Below are positions 7,987 to 16,045 of a DNA stretch of 43,263 nt, piece by piece (the stretch's first letter is position 1; each line of letters opens with the position of its first letter). The translations under genes and the position numbers were made by a program. This stretch comes from an uncultured Alistipes sp. (GTDB taxonomy: Bacteria > Bacteroidota > Bacteroidia > Bacteroidales > Rikenellaceae), in contig URBK01000021.1 of NCBI GenBank assembly GCA_900546065.1, positions 1-43,263 on the forward strand, in the 5' to 3' direction. The notes under the pieces were generated by a model. It searched no databases. It had not been told where the DNA came from and worked only from the letters and a program-made list of their open reading frames with translations.

Positions 7987-8703
7987 ATGAAGATAATATG
8001 CATAGCGCGCAACTACGCCGCCCATGCGGCCGAGCTGCAGCACGATACGGGTCTCGATACGGGCGACCGCGCCGCCGCACAGAGCGGCAACAGCCCGCAG
8101 GAGGAGCATAACGGACATAATAACGATAACGATGCAGATCCTCTGCGTATCACGGGCCCCGTATTCTTCCTCAAGCCCGACACGGCGCTGCTGCGCAACA
8201 ACGACCCGTTCTATATCCCCTCCTTCTCGCGAGAGATACATTACGAGTGCGAGCTTGTGGTGAAGATCAACCGTCTGGCCAAGTGCATCGACCGCCGCTT
8301 CGCGCGCCGCTGTTATGACGAGGTGGGGCTCGGCATAGACTTCACGGCCCGCGACCTGCAGCGCGACGCCATAGCCCGCGGCCTGCCGTGGGAGGTGTGC
8401 AAGGGTTTCGACTACTCGGCCGCCCTCTCGCCCCGATTCATACCCCTCGCCCAGCTCGGGGGCGACGTCCAGAGGCTGAAGTTCGAGATGGAGATAGACG
8501 GCCGCGTCTGCCAGCGTGGCGACACCTCGCAGATGCTCTATACGGTCGACGAGATCATCTCACACGTGTCGCAATACATGACCCTGCGCATCGGAGACCT
8601 CATATATACGGGCACCCCCGCAGGCGTCGGGCCCGTACACGAGGGTCAGACGCTGCGAGCATCGCTCGAGGGGCAGACCCTACTCGACTTCGATATCCGT
8701 TAG
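7987..8703 (+). CDS. Fumarylacetoacetate hydrolase-family protein with hydrophilic insert
   Basis: A 238-residue member of the FAH superfamily, whose members are metal-dependent hydrolases, isomerases or decarboxylases of beta-keto acids. The metal ligands are visible in EIHYECELVVKI and in the later EVGLGIDFTARDLQR. LIYTGTPAGVGPV is the conserved C-terminal motif. Between the start (MKIICIARNYAAHAAEL) and the conserved VFFLKPDTAL there is an extra segment of about 30 residues rich in N, D, H and Q, partly built from ATAACG-like repeats. In related Bacteroidales proteins these two blocks are, as I remember, nearly adjacent. The insertion is in frame and the rest is intact. The exact substrate is unknown. 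Confidence 0.88.
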   Translation: MKIICIARNYAAHAAELQHDTGLDTGDRAAAQSGNSPQEEHNGHNNDNDADPLRITGPVFFLKPDTALLRNNDPFYIPSFSREIHYECELVVKINRLAKCIDRRFARRCYDEVGLGIDFTARDLQRDAIARGLPWEVCKGFDYSAALSPRFIPLAQLGGDVQRLKFEMEIDGRVCQRGDTSQMLYTVDEIISHVSQYMTLRIGDLIYTGTPAGVGPVHEGQTLRASLEGQTLLDFDIR

Positions 8704-8741
8704 CACGCGCCGACAAAAAGGATAAAAAGGATTAACACCTG

Positions 8742-8803
8742 CAACATCCCAAAGCAAGACGACATATCCAGAAACAAACCAACATACCAAAGCAATACGA
8801 CAT
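8742..8803 (+). repeat. Two imperfect 24-bp direct repeats before maf
   Basis: Copies at 8742-8765 and 8780-8803 differ at two positions and have a 38-base period. Both contain a CCAAAGCAA-AGACGACAT-like core. They fill most of the 116-base untranslated gap before maf and could be a duplicated leader segment. Confidence 0.6.
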
Positions 8804-8819
8804 CCCAACCCCTAAAAAT

Positions 8820-9422
8820 ATGCTGTTACAGGAGAGATTGAAACCATATACGCTGATATTGGCGTCGCAGTCGCCGCGGCGGCGCCAGCTGCTCACCGAT
8901 GCGGGATTCGCATACCGTATGGCCGAGCGATTCGAGTGCGAGGAGCGTTATCCCGACACTCTGGCTGCGGAGCAGGTCGCACCCTACCTCTCGCGTCTGA
9001 AGAGCGAGGCCTATCCCCGCGCTATCGCGCCGCACGAGATACTGCTCACGGCCGACACGGTGGTAGTGGCCGCGGGGCAGGTGCTGGGCAAGCCCGCCGA
9101 CCGCGACGAAGCCATACGCATGCTCCGCCTGCTCTCGGGACGCGCCCACGAGGTGGTCACGGGCGTGACGCTGCGCACGGCCGCACGGAGCCGCTGCTTC
9201 GCCGCACACTCGTCGGTACGCTTCCGCCCCCTTACGGACGAGGAGATCGTCTACTACGTCGACCGCTACCGACCTCTGGACAAGGCGGGAAGCTACGGAA
9301 TACAGGAGTGGATCGGGTATGTCGGCATCGAGGGTATCGAGGGGTCGTTCTACAACGTCATGGGGCTGCCCGTGCAGCGTCTGTACTGCGAGCTGGAGTC
9401 GTTCCTCGACGAGCTGGAGTAG
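8820..9422 (+). CDS. maf: Maf-like nucleoside triphosphate pyrophosphatase (dTTP/UTP type)
   Basis: A 200-residue house-cleaning nucleotide pyrophosphatase. It shows the Maf signature SQSPRRRQLLTDAG near the N-terminus, the catalytic Asp in LLTADTVVV, GKPADRDEAIRMLRLLSGR and the C-terminal DKAGSYGIQEWIGYVGIEG. The 'DKAGSYGIQ' block and the following GSFYNVMGLPV fit the YhdE (dTTP/UTP-hydrolysing) subgroup rather than YceF. It is the last gene of the plus-strand run, 116 bases after the FAA hydrolase, and is followed by a strong terminator. Confidence 0.92.
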   Translation: MLLQERLKPYTLILASQSPRRRQLLTDAGFAYRMAERFECEERYPDTLAAEQVAPYLSRLKSEAYPRAIAPHEILLTADTVVVAAGQVLGKPADRDEAIRMLRLLSGRAHEVVTGVTLRTAARSRCFAAHSSVRFRPLTDEEIVYYVDRYRPLDKAGSYGIQEWIGYVGIEGIEGSFYNVMGLPVQRLYCELESFLDELE

Positions 9423-9441
9423 CCCGCACGGCCCGAAATGG

Positions 9442-9480
9442 AATCCCCGCCGCCCATTACCCGGGCAGCGGGGATTTTTT
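9442..9480 (+). terminator. Intrinsic terminator after maf
   Basis: Perfect arms AATCCCCGC (9442-9450) and GCGGGGATT (9468-9476), with inner GCCC/GGGC pairing, are followed by a run of T to 9480. It ends the plus-strand operon facing the convergent minus-strand gene at 9553. Confidence 0.88.
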
Positions 9481-9552
9481 CATCATAACATATACGGATC
9501 TCCCCCCCCCTGCACATATTCCTGCCCCTGCCACTCCGCGGGGACGCGCTCC

Positions 9553-10158
9553 TTACAGATCCTCCGCAGCCGGGTCGGTTTGGGTCTCGTCGTAGAGAGA
9601 TATGTATTCGTATGTGTTGCCCACGGCCTCGAGATAACGGCCGAACATCTGTTGCGAGATGACCACCGTCGCCGTGTTGTCGTTCGGGTGGAAGCTCAGC
9701 GACGGATAATCACGCAGCGTGCGGTCCAGAAACAGGTGTACGTGGTTCTCCGCATCGTTTATAAGTCCGAAGGGCGAAACCGACCCCGGACGCAGACCAA
9801 GATACCGGTCCATGCGCTGCTCCGAGGCGAACGACAGCTTGCCCTGATGCAGGCGGTGCTCCAGATCGTGTATGGCCAGCTCGCGCTCGCAGTCGAACAC
9901 CACGAGATAGTGGCGGTTGCCCTTGTGGTTGCGGAAAAAGAGGTTCTTGCAGTGCTTCGAGCCGTCGCGCCGCCAATAACGGCGTGCAATCTCGATCGTC
10001 GGCGCCTCGGGATGGTAATAGACTTCGTAATCTATATCGTGCGCACGCAGAAACCCGAACACCCGCTCGCGCCGCGCCGCACGCTCGGCCTCGTCCGAAA
10101 TCCCGTTTTCCTTTTCCGGATCCTTTTCGGTATTGTTTTCCATGTTGTTCAATTCCAT
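9553..10158 (-). CDS. Prolyl-tRNA editing deacylase, ProXp/PrdX family (YbaK fold)
   Basis: A 201-residue YbaK-fold protein. Free-standing family members hydrolyse mischarged Ala-tRNA(Pro) or Cys-tRNA(Pro). Typical segments are YYHPEAPTIEIARRYW, HCKNLFFRNHKGNRHYLVV with the conserved Lys, and SVSPFGLINDAENHVHLFLD. The first 30 residues are an acidic, Asn/Glu-rich extension (MENNTEKDPEKEN) not needed by the fold; a start at the second Met, five residues in, is equally possible. It follows kdsC by 52 bases on the same strand, as last gene of the yihY-DUF2520-kdsC run. Which mischarged amino acid it clears is not decided by sequence reading. Confidence 0.86.
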   Translation of the reverse strand: MELNNMENNTEKDPEKENGISDEAERAARRERVFGFLRAHDIDYEVYYHPEAPTIEIARRYWRRDGSKHCKNLFFRNHKGNRHYLVVFDCERELAIHDLEHRLHQGKLSFASEQRMDRYLGLRPGSVSPFGLINDAENHVHLFLDRTLRDYPSLSFHPNDNTATVVISQQMFGRYLEAVGNTYEYISLYDETQTDPAAEDL

Positions 10159-10210
10159 GGCAGGATAAATTTAATAATCAGGACCTTCCATATTCTCACC
10201 GGGCGCGCTG

Positions 10211-10750
10211 CTACCGCGACGCCACGCCCATTACGCCCATCGTGTCGCAGCACCACTCGCCCTGCGCCCGCAGCGTCTGCTCCACGATGTCGCGCACGGC
10301 GCCACGGCCCCCCGCGAACTCCGACACATACCGCGACGCCTCCACAACCTCGCTGCACGCGTCGCTCGGGCATACGGGTATGCCGACCATCGACATGCAG
10401 TCCAGATCGGGGATGTCGTCACCCATGTATATCGTATCGGCAAGGTCAATGCCGTAGTCGGCAGCGAACTCCAGCAGCGCCTCGCGTTTGTTCATGCAAT
10501 TGAGGTACATGCGCGTCACGCCCAGACGCTCCATACGGCTGCGAAGCAGGTCGCCACGCCCCCCCGATATGATGCACACCCTGTATCCGCGCCGCACGGC
10601 ATACGCCACGGCATAGCCGTCCTTGGCGTTGTACTTGCGCAAAAAGTCCTTGCCCCCGTCGATGGGGACGATGCCCCCGTCGGTCAGCACCCCGTCCACG
10701 TCGAAGACGAAGGCGCGCGTGCGGGCTATATCTTCCTTGAAGTTTCCCAT
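10211..10750 (-). CDS. kdsC: KDO-8-phosphate phosphatase, KdsC-type HAD protein
   Basis: A 179-residue HAD-IIIA phosphatase that removes phosphate from 3-deoxy-D-manno-octulosonate 8-phosphate in lipopolysaccharide core synthesis. The nucleophile and acid/base are D17 and D19 in FVFDVDGVLTDG. Motif II is CIISGGRG, the lysine is in NKREALLEF and motif IV is YMGDDIPDLD. It has no cap domain, as expected for tetrameric KdsC. The start overlaps the end of the upstream DUF2520 gene by 25 bases, implying translational coupling. Assignment to Kdo rather than another sugar phosphate rests on close similarity to the KdsC pattern. Confidence 0.92.
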   Translation of the reverse strand: MGNFKEDIARTRAFVFDVDGVLTDGGIVPIDGGKDFLRKYNAKDGYAVAYAVRRGYRVCIISGGRGDLLRSRMERLGVTRMYLNCMNKREALLEFAADYGIDLADTIYMGDDIPDLDCMSMVGIPVCPSDACSEVVEASRYVSEFAGGRGAVRDIVEQTLRAQGEWCCDTMGVMGVASR

Positions 10751-11526
10751 ATATATTCGGTTAAAAGTCTGTATATATCTCTCTGCAGCGGCTCCCCGGC
10801 CAGCATATCCTCATGCCGCGAGATCACGGCACGGTCGTTCCGCACCGCAGGGCCCGTCTGCCCGTCGCGCGGGTGCGCCAGAGCCACGGCCTTGCGTGCC
10901 GTCTCCATGATTATGGGGTGGAGAACGTCAACATGCAGCGCGGCGCGCGAGGCCAGATAGTCGGCCGCCATCGAGTAGAGGGCGTTGACGAAGTTGCAGG
11001 CCAGCACCCCCGTCAGGTGCACCGCGCGCCGCTGCTCCGACGAGGCGCGGAAGACCGTACGGCCCAGACGCCGTGCAAACCCCTCAAGAAGGCATGCGGC
11101 CGCCTCGTCCGAACCCTCCACGAACAGCGGCACCTGACTGAAATCGACCCTGCGGCCTGCGGTGAAGGTCTGGAAGGGATATACGACACCGTACCTCTCC
11201 CATCCCGCCGCGCGCAGCACATCCGCCGCCACGCTCCCCGCCGTATGCGCCGCCACGCCGCCGCGGTGCGGCAGCGCCGCCGCAACCTCCGCAACCGAAC
11301 GGTCGCTCACGGCGATAAGGTATAGATCCGACGCCGCAGCATCGGATATCGGGCCCGACCATACGCCTCCGGCCATGGCCGCTATACGCGCCGCACGAGC
11401 GGCGTTGCGGGCGGCAATGCCGCGCAGCTCCAAGCCTTCAGTCCCGGCCACGGCCACGGCCAGAGCCTCGGCAACATTGCCGCTGCCCACGACCGTCACA
11501 CTCGAAATATCCTTAAGTCCAGTCAT
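10726..11526 (-). CDS. Rossmann-like/DUF2520 NAD(P)-binding oxidoreductase
   Basis: A 266-residue protein of the DUF2520 family, related to pyrroline-5-carboxylate reductase-like dehydrogenases. It has an N-terminal Rossmann nucleotide-binding motif (VTVVGSGNVAEALA) and the following LYLIAVSDRSVAEVAAAL. The helical DUF2520 C-terminus includes RAVHLTGVLACNFVNALYSMA and HPIIMETARKAV. The ATG at 11526 was chosen; a GTG at 11535 would add three residues. The gene sits between the yihY-like gene (33 bases upstream) and kdsC (25-base overlap). The substrate of this family is not established. Confidence 0.88.
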   Translation of the reverse strand: MTGLKDISSVTVVGSGNVAEALAVAVAGTEGLELRGIAARNAARAARIAAMAGGVWSGPISDAAASDLYLIAVSDRSVAEVAAALPHRGGVAAHTAGSVAADVLRAAGWERYGVVYPFQTFTAGRRVDFSQVPLFVEGSDEAAACLLEGFARRLGRTVFRASSEQRRAVHLTGVLACNFVNALYSMAADYLASRAALHVDVLHPIIMETARKAVALAHPRDGQTGPAVRNDRAVISRHEDMLAGEPLQRDIYRLLTEYIWETSRKI

Positions 11527-11559
11527 ATCTTTCACAAAACAATACTCACCCGCACTCTC

Positions 11560-12897
11560 CTAATCTTCGCTTTTCTGCTCCGCGCCGTCCATAATGTCTA
11601 TGAGAAGCACGTTCTCCGCGCTCGCGCGCGTCACATCCTTCAGCCGCTCCACAACCTCGGCACAGCGGCGCAGCTCGCGGTTTGAGCGCATGTCAATGGT
11701 ATCGCGGCCGAAGCCGTGCGAATCCACCGCCGAGAGTATATCGTAGACGCGCAGCGTCGAGATATCGCGCGCGGGGGCATATTCGAGGTCGTAATCCGTC
11801 CCTTCGGTGCGTATCTCGTTCAGCAGGCGCGCCTGCACCAGAGTGTAGAGTATGTTGTTCATGATACGTGTCGGCACATCCAGACGGTCGCGTATCTCCG
11901 AGAAGGAGACGGCGCCGCGCCCGTCGCGGAAGGCACGCGAGACCAGAACCATCACCCCCACCATCAGCTTGCGGCGGCAGTCGTAGCTCACAAGCAGCGA
12001 CTCGCGCTCCTCGTCGAAGCGCGCCACGTTCTGGTAGGCGAACGACAACTCGCCCCCGAGAAGGAGTATCTCCCACGAGATCTGCATCCAGAGCAGGAAC
12101 AGCGGCAGGGCGGCGAAGCTGCCGTAGATGGCGTTATAGGATGTCATCCACCGCTGCAGGTAGACATATCCCCACTGGAACAGCACGAAGGCCGTGCCGG
12201 CGACCACGCCGGCCGTAAGGGCGGCGGTAAACCGCACCTTCGTCGAGGGGAGCACCACGTAGATGAAGGTGAACATCACCCACGCCACCACGAGCGAGCC
12301 CGCGCGCGAGAGGACCTCGAGCGCCGGCGAGCCCGCCACGCCCAGAATCTCGGCGGCGTAGTTGCCCATCGACGAGGATATGACCCAGAGGATGGGGGCC
12401 ACGACCACAACGGCTATATAGTCGCCGTACTTGCGGGCGGCGCTGCGCGTGCTGCGCACCTCCCAGATATTGTTGAATGCATCCTCGATCGACCCGAAGA
12501 CCTTGATCACGGCCCAGAAGAGCGTCAGCACACCCACCAGAGCCACCCATCCGCCCTGCGTGCGCGCCAGCGCCTTCTGCGCGAAGCCCACGACGTAGTC
12601 TATCACCTCGGGGCTTTGGGGCAGCACCTCATAGAGATTCTGTTCGAGCCCCTCGGCCAGACCGAAGCCCTTGACCACGGCGAAGACCAGCGCCACCACC
12701 GGCACCAGCGACATGAGCGTATAGAACGTGAGCGCCGCGCTGCGCACCATCGTGCCGTGCGAGGAGAGGCCCTGCACCGTATAGAACAGAAGTTTGTATT
12801 GCCGCACCGCCCACCGCGCCACGGGATTGCGATATTCGCCCGCGCCCTTGCGGAAGACCGTGTCGGTGAAGAATGTGATTATATCGCTCAGTCGCAT
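11560..12897 (-). CDS. YihY/BrkB-family inner-membrane protein with winged-helix tail
   Basis: A 445-residue protein. The N-terminal half is a YihY/virulence factor BrkB (formerly 'ribonuclease BN') membrane domain with about six hydrophobic helices (FYTLMSLVPVVALVFAVV, WVALVGVLTLFWAVI, LPLFLLWMQISWEILLLGGELSFAYQ). The C-terminal 130 residues form a winged-helix-like domain (FSEIRDRLDVPTRIMNNILYTLVQARLLNEI). This two-part layout is the standard Bacteroidetes version. The ribonuclease label is historical and not supported biochemically; the real function is unknown. It starts the minus-strand operon that continues into DUF2520 and kdsC. Confidence 0.9.
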   Translation of the reverse strand: MRLSDIITFFTDTVFRKGAGEYRNPVARWAVRQYKLLFYTVQGLSSHGTMVRSAALTFYTLMSLVPVVALVFAVVKGFGLAEGLEQNLYEVLPQSPEVIDYVVGFAQKALARTQGGWVALVGVLTLFWAVIKVFGSIEDAFNNIWEVRSTRSAARKYGDYIAVVVVAPILWVISSSMGNYAAEILGVAGSPALEVLSRAGSLVVAWVMFTFIYVVLPSTKVRFTAALTAGVVAGTAFVLFQWGYVYLQRWMTSYNAIYGSFAALPLFLLWMQISWEILLLGGELSFAYQNVARFDEERESLLVSYDCRRKLMVGVMVLVSRAFRDGRGAVSFSEIRDRLDVPTRIMNNILYTLVQARLLNEIRTEGTDYDLEYAPARDISTLRVYDILSAVDSHGFGRDTIDMRSNRELRRCAEVVERLKDVTRASAENVLLIDIMDGAEQKSED

Positions 12898-12916
12898 CGG
12901 ACAGACATATTTTCTG

Positions 12917-12924
12917 CGAAGATA
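12917..12924 (-). promoter_or_regulatory. Promoter -7 box for the yihY-kdsC operon
   Basis: The minus strand reads TATCTTCG, one base off TAnnTTTG, about 20 bases before the yihY start. The transcript leader would be very short. Confidence 0.45.
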
Positions 12925-13052
12925 CGGATTTTTACCCGAAAAACCCGCCCCTCGCCGCTTTTCGCGACCGCGCGTGCGGCAAACGCGACCGCACTATACG
13001 TACGGCCGCACCCGCCGCGTCGATATTGTGATTGCGGAAGCCCCGCCGCACA

Positions 13053-13421
13053 CTACTTCATGAAGACGAAGTAGACGGCCAGAACCAGACATGCGAACGC
13101 CGCCAGATGGTTCCAGTGCAGCGCCTCGCCGCGGAAAACAACCACCGAGAAGATCGAGAATATAACCAGTGTGATCACCTCCTGTATGACCTTGAGCTGC
13201 ATGAGCGAGAAGGGGCCGCCGTTGCCGGCGAAGCCGATGCGGTTGGCGGGGATCTGGCACGAATATTCGGCCAGAGCGATACCCCACGAGAAGAGTATCA
13301 CGGCATAGAGGGGCCAAGACGAGATAACCTTCATCTGTTGGAGTTTGAGGTGGCCGTACCATGCGAACGTCATGAAGATGTTCGACACGATGAGCAGAAG
13401 AATTGTGTAAACGCCTTTCAT
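13053..13421 (-). CDS. DUF486 (DMT-like) small membrane protein
   Basis: A 122-residue four-helix membrane protein of the DUF486/DMT_6 family. It begins MKGVYTILLLIVSNIFMTFAWYGHLK, with the family hallmark W-Y-G-H-L. It continues with LYAVILFSWGIALAEYSCQIPANRIG and two C-terminal helices ending in VYFVFMK. The ATG at 13421 was chosen: the long upstream extension in this frame overlaps comEC and follows the promoter box. The function is unknown; structure suggests a half-size transporter that would dimerise. Confidence 0.9.
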   Translation of the reverse strand: MKGVYTILLLIVSNIFMTFAWYGHLKLQQMKVISSWPLYAVILFSWGIALAEYSCQIPANRIGFAGNGGPFSLMQLKVIQEVITLVIFSIFSVVVFRGEALHWNHLAAFACLVLAVYFVFMK

Positions 13422-13466
13422 TTGGGGAAAAGTTCTATCGGCGGCCGAGGCCGTCGTTTCGGGGCG

Positions 13467-13494
13467 CAAAGATACGAAAAAATCACGACAGCAA
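13467..13494 (-). promoter_or_regulatory. Promoter of the DUF486 gene
   Basis: The minus strand has TATCTTTG (13467-13474) with TTG at 13492-13494, 17 bases apart. It lies 46 bases before the chosen ATG and inside the region just after the comEC stop, which supports the short start of the DUF486 gene. Confidence 0.65.
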
Positions 13495-13504
13495 CTCTTT
13501 TTTC

Positions 13505-15070
13505 TCATTTTCTGCGTCTTCTGCGCCGGCGCTTCCTGTCGCGCACACTCCAGAGCCACAGCGTGAAGGCCGCCATCGCCACATACGCCCACGCGGCGGC
13601 CGAGGCCGGGACGTAACCCTCCCATATCATCGCGTCATTTCCCGCGCAGGCCTCCACCAACGCCTCCAGAGATGTTGCGGCCCGCGCCGTGACCCACGCC
13701 GCCACGGGCTGCAGCAGCGGCAGCGGGAAGAGTACCCACACCATGGCCGCACCCACCGTGATGCCGCTCAGGAGTACCGACGCCGGGCCCGCCACCACGC
13801 TCCACAGCGACACCGTCCCGAACAGATACGACACCAGCGGCGCCGTCACGACGCTGGCCACGGCTCCCATGATCACACCGCACCATACCCACCGCGCCGC
13901 GACTCGCACCGTGCGCAGGGCGATGTAGCGGATCTCGTGCCCGACGGACCTGTATGGGACGAATGCCATCAGGATCTCGGGGCGTGTGGTTGCGCGGTAG
14001 ATCGGAAGGCCCCATTCGAGTATGGCCGCGACGGAGAGGAACGAGAGCCGGAATCCAGCGTCGGCCAGCGACCGCGCATCGGCCAAAAGCATGATGCAGG
14101 CCGTAAGGCAGAGCGAGTTGAGCGAGTCGAAACGCACGGTCAAGGCCATCGACACCTGAAACACCGAGAACATCACGGCTGCACGCACCACGCTCGGCGA
14201 GAATCCCGTGACGGCGGCATATACCCATATCGCCGCCACCACGACCAGACACCGCACGGCATATCCGTACCACAGCGTCAGCATCCACATCAGCAGCAGG
14301 TTCACTATGATGAATACGAAGCCCACGTGCAGGCCCGACACGGCCAGCAGGTGTGAGGTTCCGCTTCGGGCGTAGCGGTCCCGCAGCTCGGGCGTCAGCC
14401 CCGAGCGGTCGCCCACGGCCATGGCCGCGACTACGGCCTGCGTCGGCGTATCGAGCCCGAGTTGCGAGATCCGCCCGACAGCCTTGTGGTGCAACCGCCG
14501 CGCCCAGCGCAGCGGCGTCTCCGTGCGCCGTATCACACGCATGCTGTCGAGGCTCACGCTCCCCGCCACACCCTCCCGCAGCATGTAACGCCCGTAGCCG
14601 TTGTCGGCGAAGGGCCGCACACGGCACAAAGCCTCCAGACGCTCCCCTTCGCGCAGCGACAGCGTCCCATCGGCCCATATCCTCACCACGGCGCCGCAGC
14701 GTTCGACATCCCGCCCCGAGGCGAAGGCCACGATACGCCCCTCGGCGAGCGTCACGCCGTCGCGGCGCGTGAGAACCTCGTCCACCGTCAGCTCCATAAC
14801 CCTCTCACCCTGCGGGGCCTGCACCGCGGGCCGCATCTGCGCGGCACACCATCCCGCAAAGAACATAGCCGCCGCAATGAAGAGGTCGGCCCTCGCCCGA
14901 TGCCGCCACACAACACCGGCCGCAACACATACGACAAGGCCGGCCGCGGCGCCCCACAGGGGCAGAGACCAGCGGCCGGCCACGACTATACCGGCAACCA
15001 AAGGCACCAAGGCCTTGAGCATGGGCGCACGCGACAGACGCCGCCCGATATTTTCGAGACTCATGCGCAT
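13505..15070 (-). CDS. comEC: ComEC/Rec2-family DNA-uptake channel protein
   Basis: A 521-residue polytopic inner-membrane protein related to ComEC, the channel that passes single-stranded DNA into the cytoplasm. The N-terminal DUF4131-like OB region (about 60-190) and the Competence domain (about 210-500) are present. Motifs include HLLAVSGLHVGFVFIIV and GFSPSVVRAAVMFSVFQ. There is no C-terminal metallo-beta-lactamase domain: after the last helices it ends in a basic tail (RDRKRRRRRRRK). Domain-poor ComEC is common in Bacteroidales, so this need not be a truncation. It has its own promoter in the 151-base gap that separates it from the phage-like cluster upstream on the same strand. Confidence 0.88.
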   Translation of the reverse strand: MRMSLENIGRRLSRAPMLKALVPLVAGIVVAGRWSLPLWGAAAGLVVCVAAGVVWRHRARADLFIAAAMFFAGWCAAQMRPAVQAPQGERVMELTVDEVLTRRDGVTLAEGRIVAFASGRDVERCGAVVRIWADGTLSLREGERLEALCRVRPFADNGYGRYMLREGVAGSVSLDSMRVIRRTETPLRWARRLHHKAVGRISQLGLDTPTQAVVAAMAVGDRSGLTPELRDRYARSGTSHLLAVSGLHVGFVFIIVNLLLMWMLTLWYGYAVRCLVVVAAIWVYAAVTGFSPSVVRAAVMFSVFQVSMALTVRFDSLNSLCLTACIMLLADARSLADAGFRLSFLSVAAILEWGLPIYRATTRPEILMAFVPYRSVGHEIRYIALRTVRVAARWVWCGVIMGAVASVVTAPLVSYLFGTVSLWSVVAGPASVLLSGITVGAAMVWVLFPLPLLQPVAAWVTARAATSLEALVEACAGNDAMIWEGYVPASAAAWAYVAMAAFTLWLWSVRDRKRRRRRRRK

Positions 15071-15199
15071 TGGCTGCGACTCTTCTTTCTCATTTCATAC
15101 GTTACATACGGGACAACGCCCGCGCCGCCGAAGGGACAATCTCACGCACATCCAGATACGTAAATTTATCCGCGGCGGCGGCCGCCGCCCGACTCCCGC

Positions 15200-15207
15200 C
15201 AAAGGTA
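15200..15207 (-). promoter_or_regulatory. Promoter -7 box for comEC
   Basis: The minus strand reads TACCTTTG, a full match to TAnnTTTG, 130 bases before the comEC start. This suggests comEC is transcribed independently of the phage-like operon. Confidence 0.5.
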
Positions 15208-15221
15208 AAATTACGAAATTT

Positions 15222-15623
15222 TCACTCCGCGGCCAAATCAAATCCCCGTTCGACCTGCCCGCGCACGGCCGCAACGCCGTTCTCGACATACGACATTGCC
15301 GCTACCAGAGGCACCATCGTCGCGCGGCTGCGCGTATCGAGCCGCTCGTCGGGGCCGATGCCCGTCATCTCGCACACCGTACGCACGTAGCGCGCCGTGT
15401 CGTTCTCCTCGGTGGGAGCATAGCGTGCGATCATGCCCCGCACCGTATCGAGCCCGTAGCGGCGGCGGTAGGTGTCCAGCAGCACGAACATGGCGCGGTA
15501 GCCCCACTCCATCGACTCGAACTGCTTGAAGTCGGGATCGCGCGAGGGGTGCACCTCGCCGCGGTAGCGTACGCGCGAGCGGCGTATGTTTCCCTGGTTG
15601 CAATTATCCACACCGCGGCTCAT
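15222..15623 (-). CDS. Phage P5-type lysozyme / transglycosylase-like protein
   Basis: A 133-residue protein of the family usually annotated 'structural protein P5' in Bacteroidales prophages, thought to be a muralytic enzyme. The N-terminus SRGVDNCNQGNIRRS matches the family pattern (RGIRNNNPGNIR). It continues with DFKQFESMEWGYRAMFVLLDTY, YGLDTVRGMIARYAPTEEN and TARYVRTVCEMTGI, all typical. In this copy the usual run of Asn is altered to D-N-C-N-Q. It begins at an ATGA overlap with the holin stop, giving a classic holin-endolysin pair at the end of the operon. Confidence 0.78.
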   Translation of the reverse strand: MSRGVDNCNQGNIRRSRVRYRGEVHPSRDPDFKQFESMEWGYRAMFVLLDTYRRRYGLDTVRGMIARYAPTEENDTARYVRTVCEMTGIGPDERLDTRSRATMVPLVAAMSYVENGVAAVRGQVERGFDLAAE

Positions 15624-16045
15624 CGCTCCCCTCCCTTCTTCTTTATCTCGCGGCCGACGAAGCGGCTCAGCCACCGCAGCGCCCGCGCGTCGCTTATGCG
15701 GCAGGCGTTCTCCAGAAACGACCACAGCTCCACACCGCACACGAAACCCGCGAAGAGCCGCGTCAGGTCGGGGGCGAAAAACCCCGCCGTAACGGCGTCG
15801 ATCATGCATGCCATGCCCAGAGCTATGATCACGAATCCGAGTTTCTGTGCCGTGCGCCACGCCTCGCGGCTCTCGAAACGCCACGCCCGCCCCTCGCGCC
15901 GCGCCTCCACACGCGAGGCCGCAACCCCCGTGACGAAGTCCACGCCGATGAAGAGCGTCACGCACCACACCAGCGGCGGCAGCGGCGCGAGCAGCGCCGC
16001 AAACGACACGGCGCAACCGTTAAAAAATCTGTACAAAGCCTCCAT
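15620..16045 (-). CDS. Phage holin, toxin-secretion/lysis family
   Basis: A 141-residue small membrane protein. It has hydrophobic helices at about 10-35 (VSFAALLAPLPPLVWCVTLFIGVDFVTGV), 72-92 (LGFVIIALGMACMIDAVTAG) and 96-112 (LFAGFVCGVELWSF). A basic, Arg/Glu-rich loop separates the first two. The LFIGVDFVTGVAASR segment is the signature of the phage_holin_4 group (F-x-D-x-x-[TS]-G). It overlaps the connector gene upstream by 26 bases if the ATG at 16045 is used; one at 16075 is possible. It overlaps the lysozyme by 4 bases. Its probable role is to open the inner membrane for the lysozyme. Confidence 0.75.
   Translation of the reverse strand: MEALYRFFNGCAVSFAALLAPLPPLVWCVTLFIGVDFVTGVAASRVEARREGRAWRFESREAWRTAQKLGFVIIALGMACMIDAVTAGFFAPDLTRLFAGFVCGVELWSFLENACRISDARALRWLSRFVGREIKKKGGER

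Noticed and set aside
13505..15070. comEC as a truncated pseudogene because the metallo-beta-lactamase domain is missing
   Set aside because: The membrane core is complete, the frame is open and short ComEC proteins are frequent in Bacteroidales.
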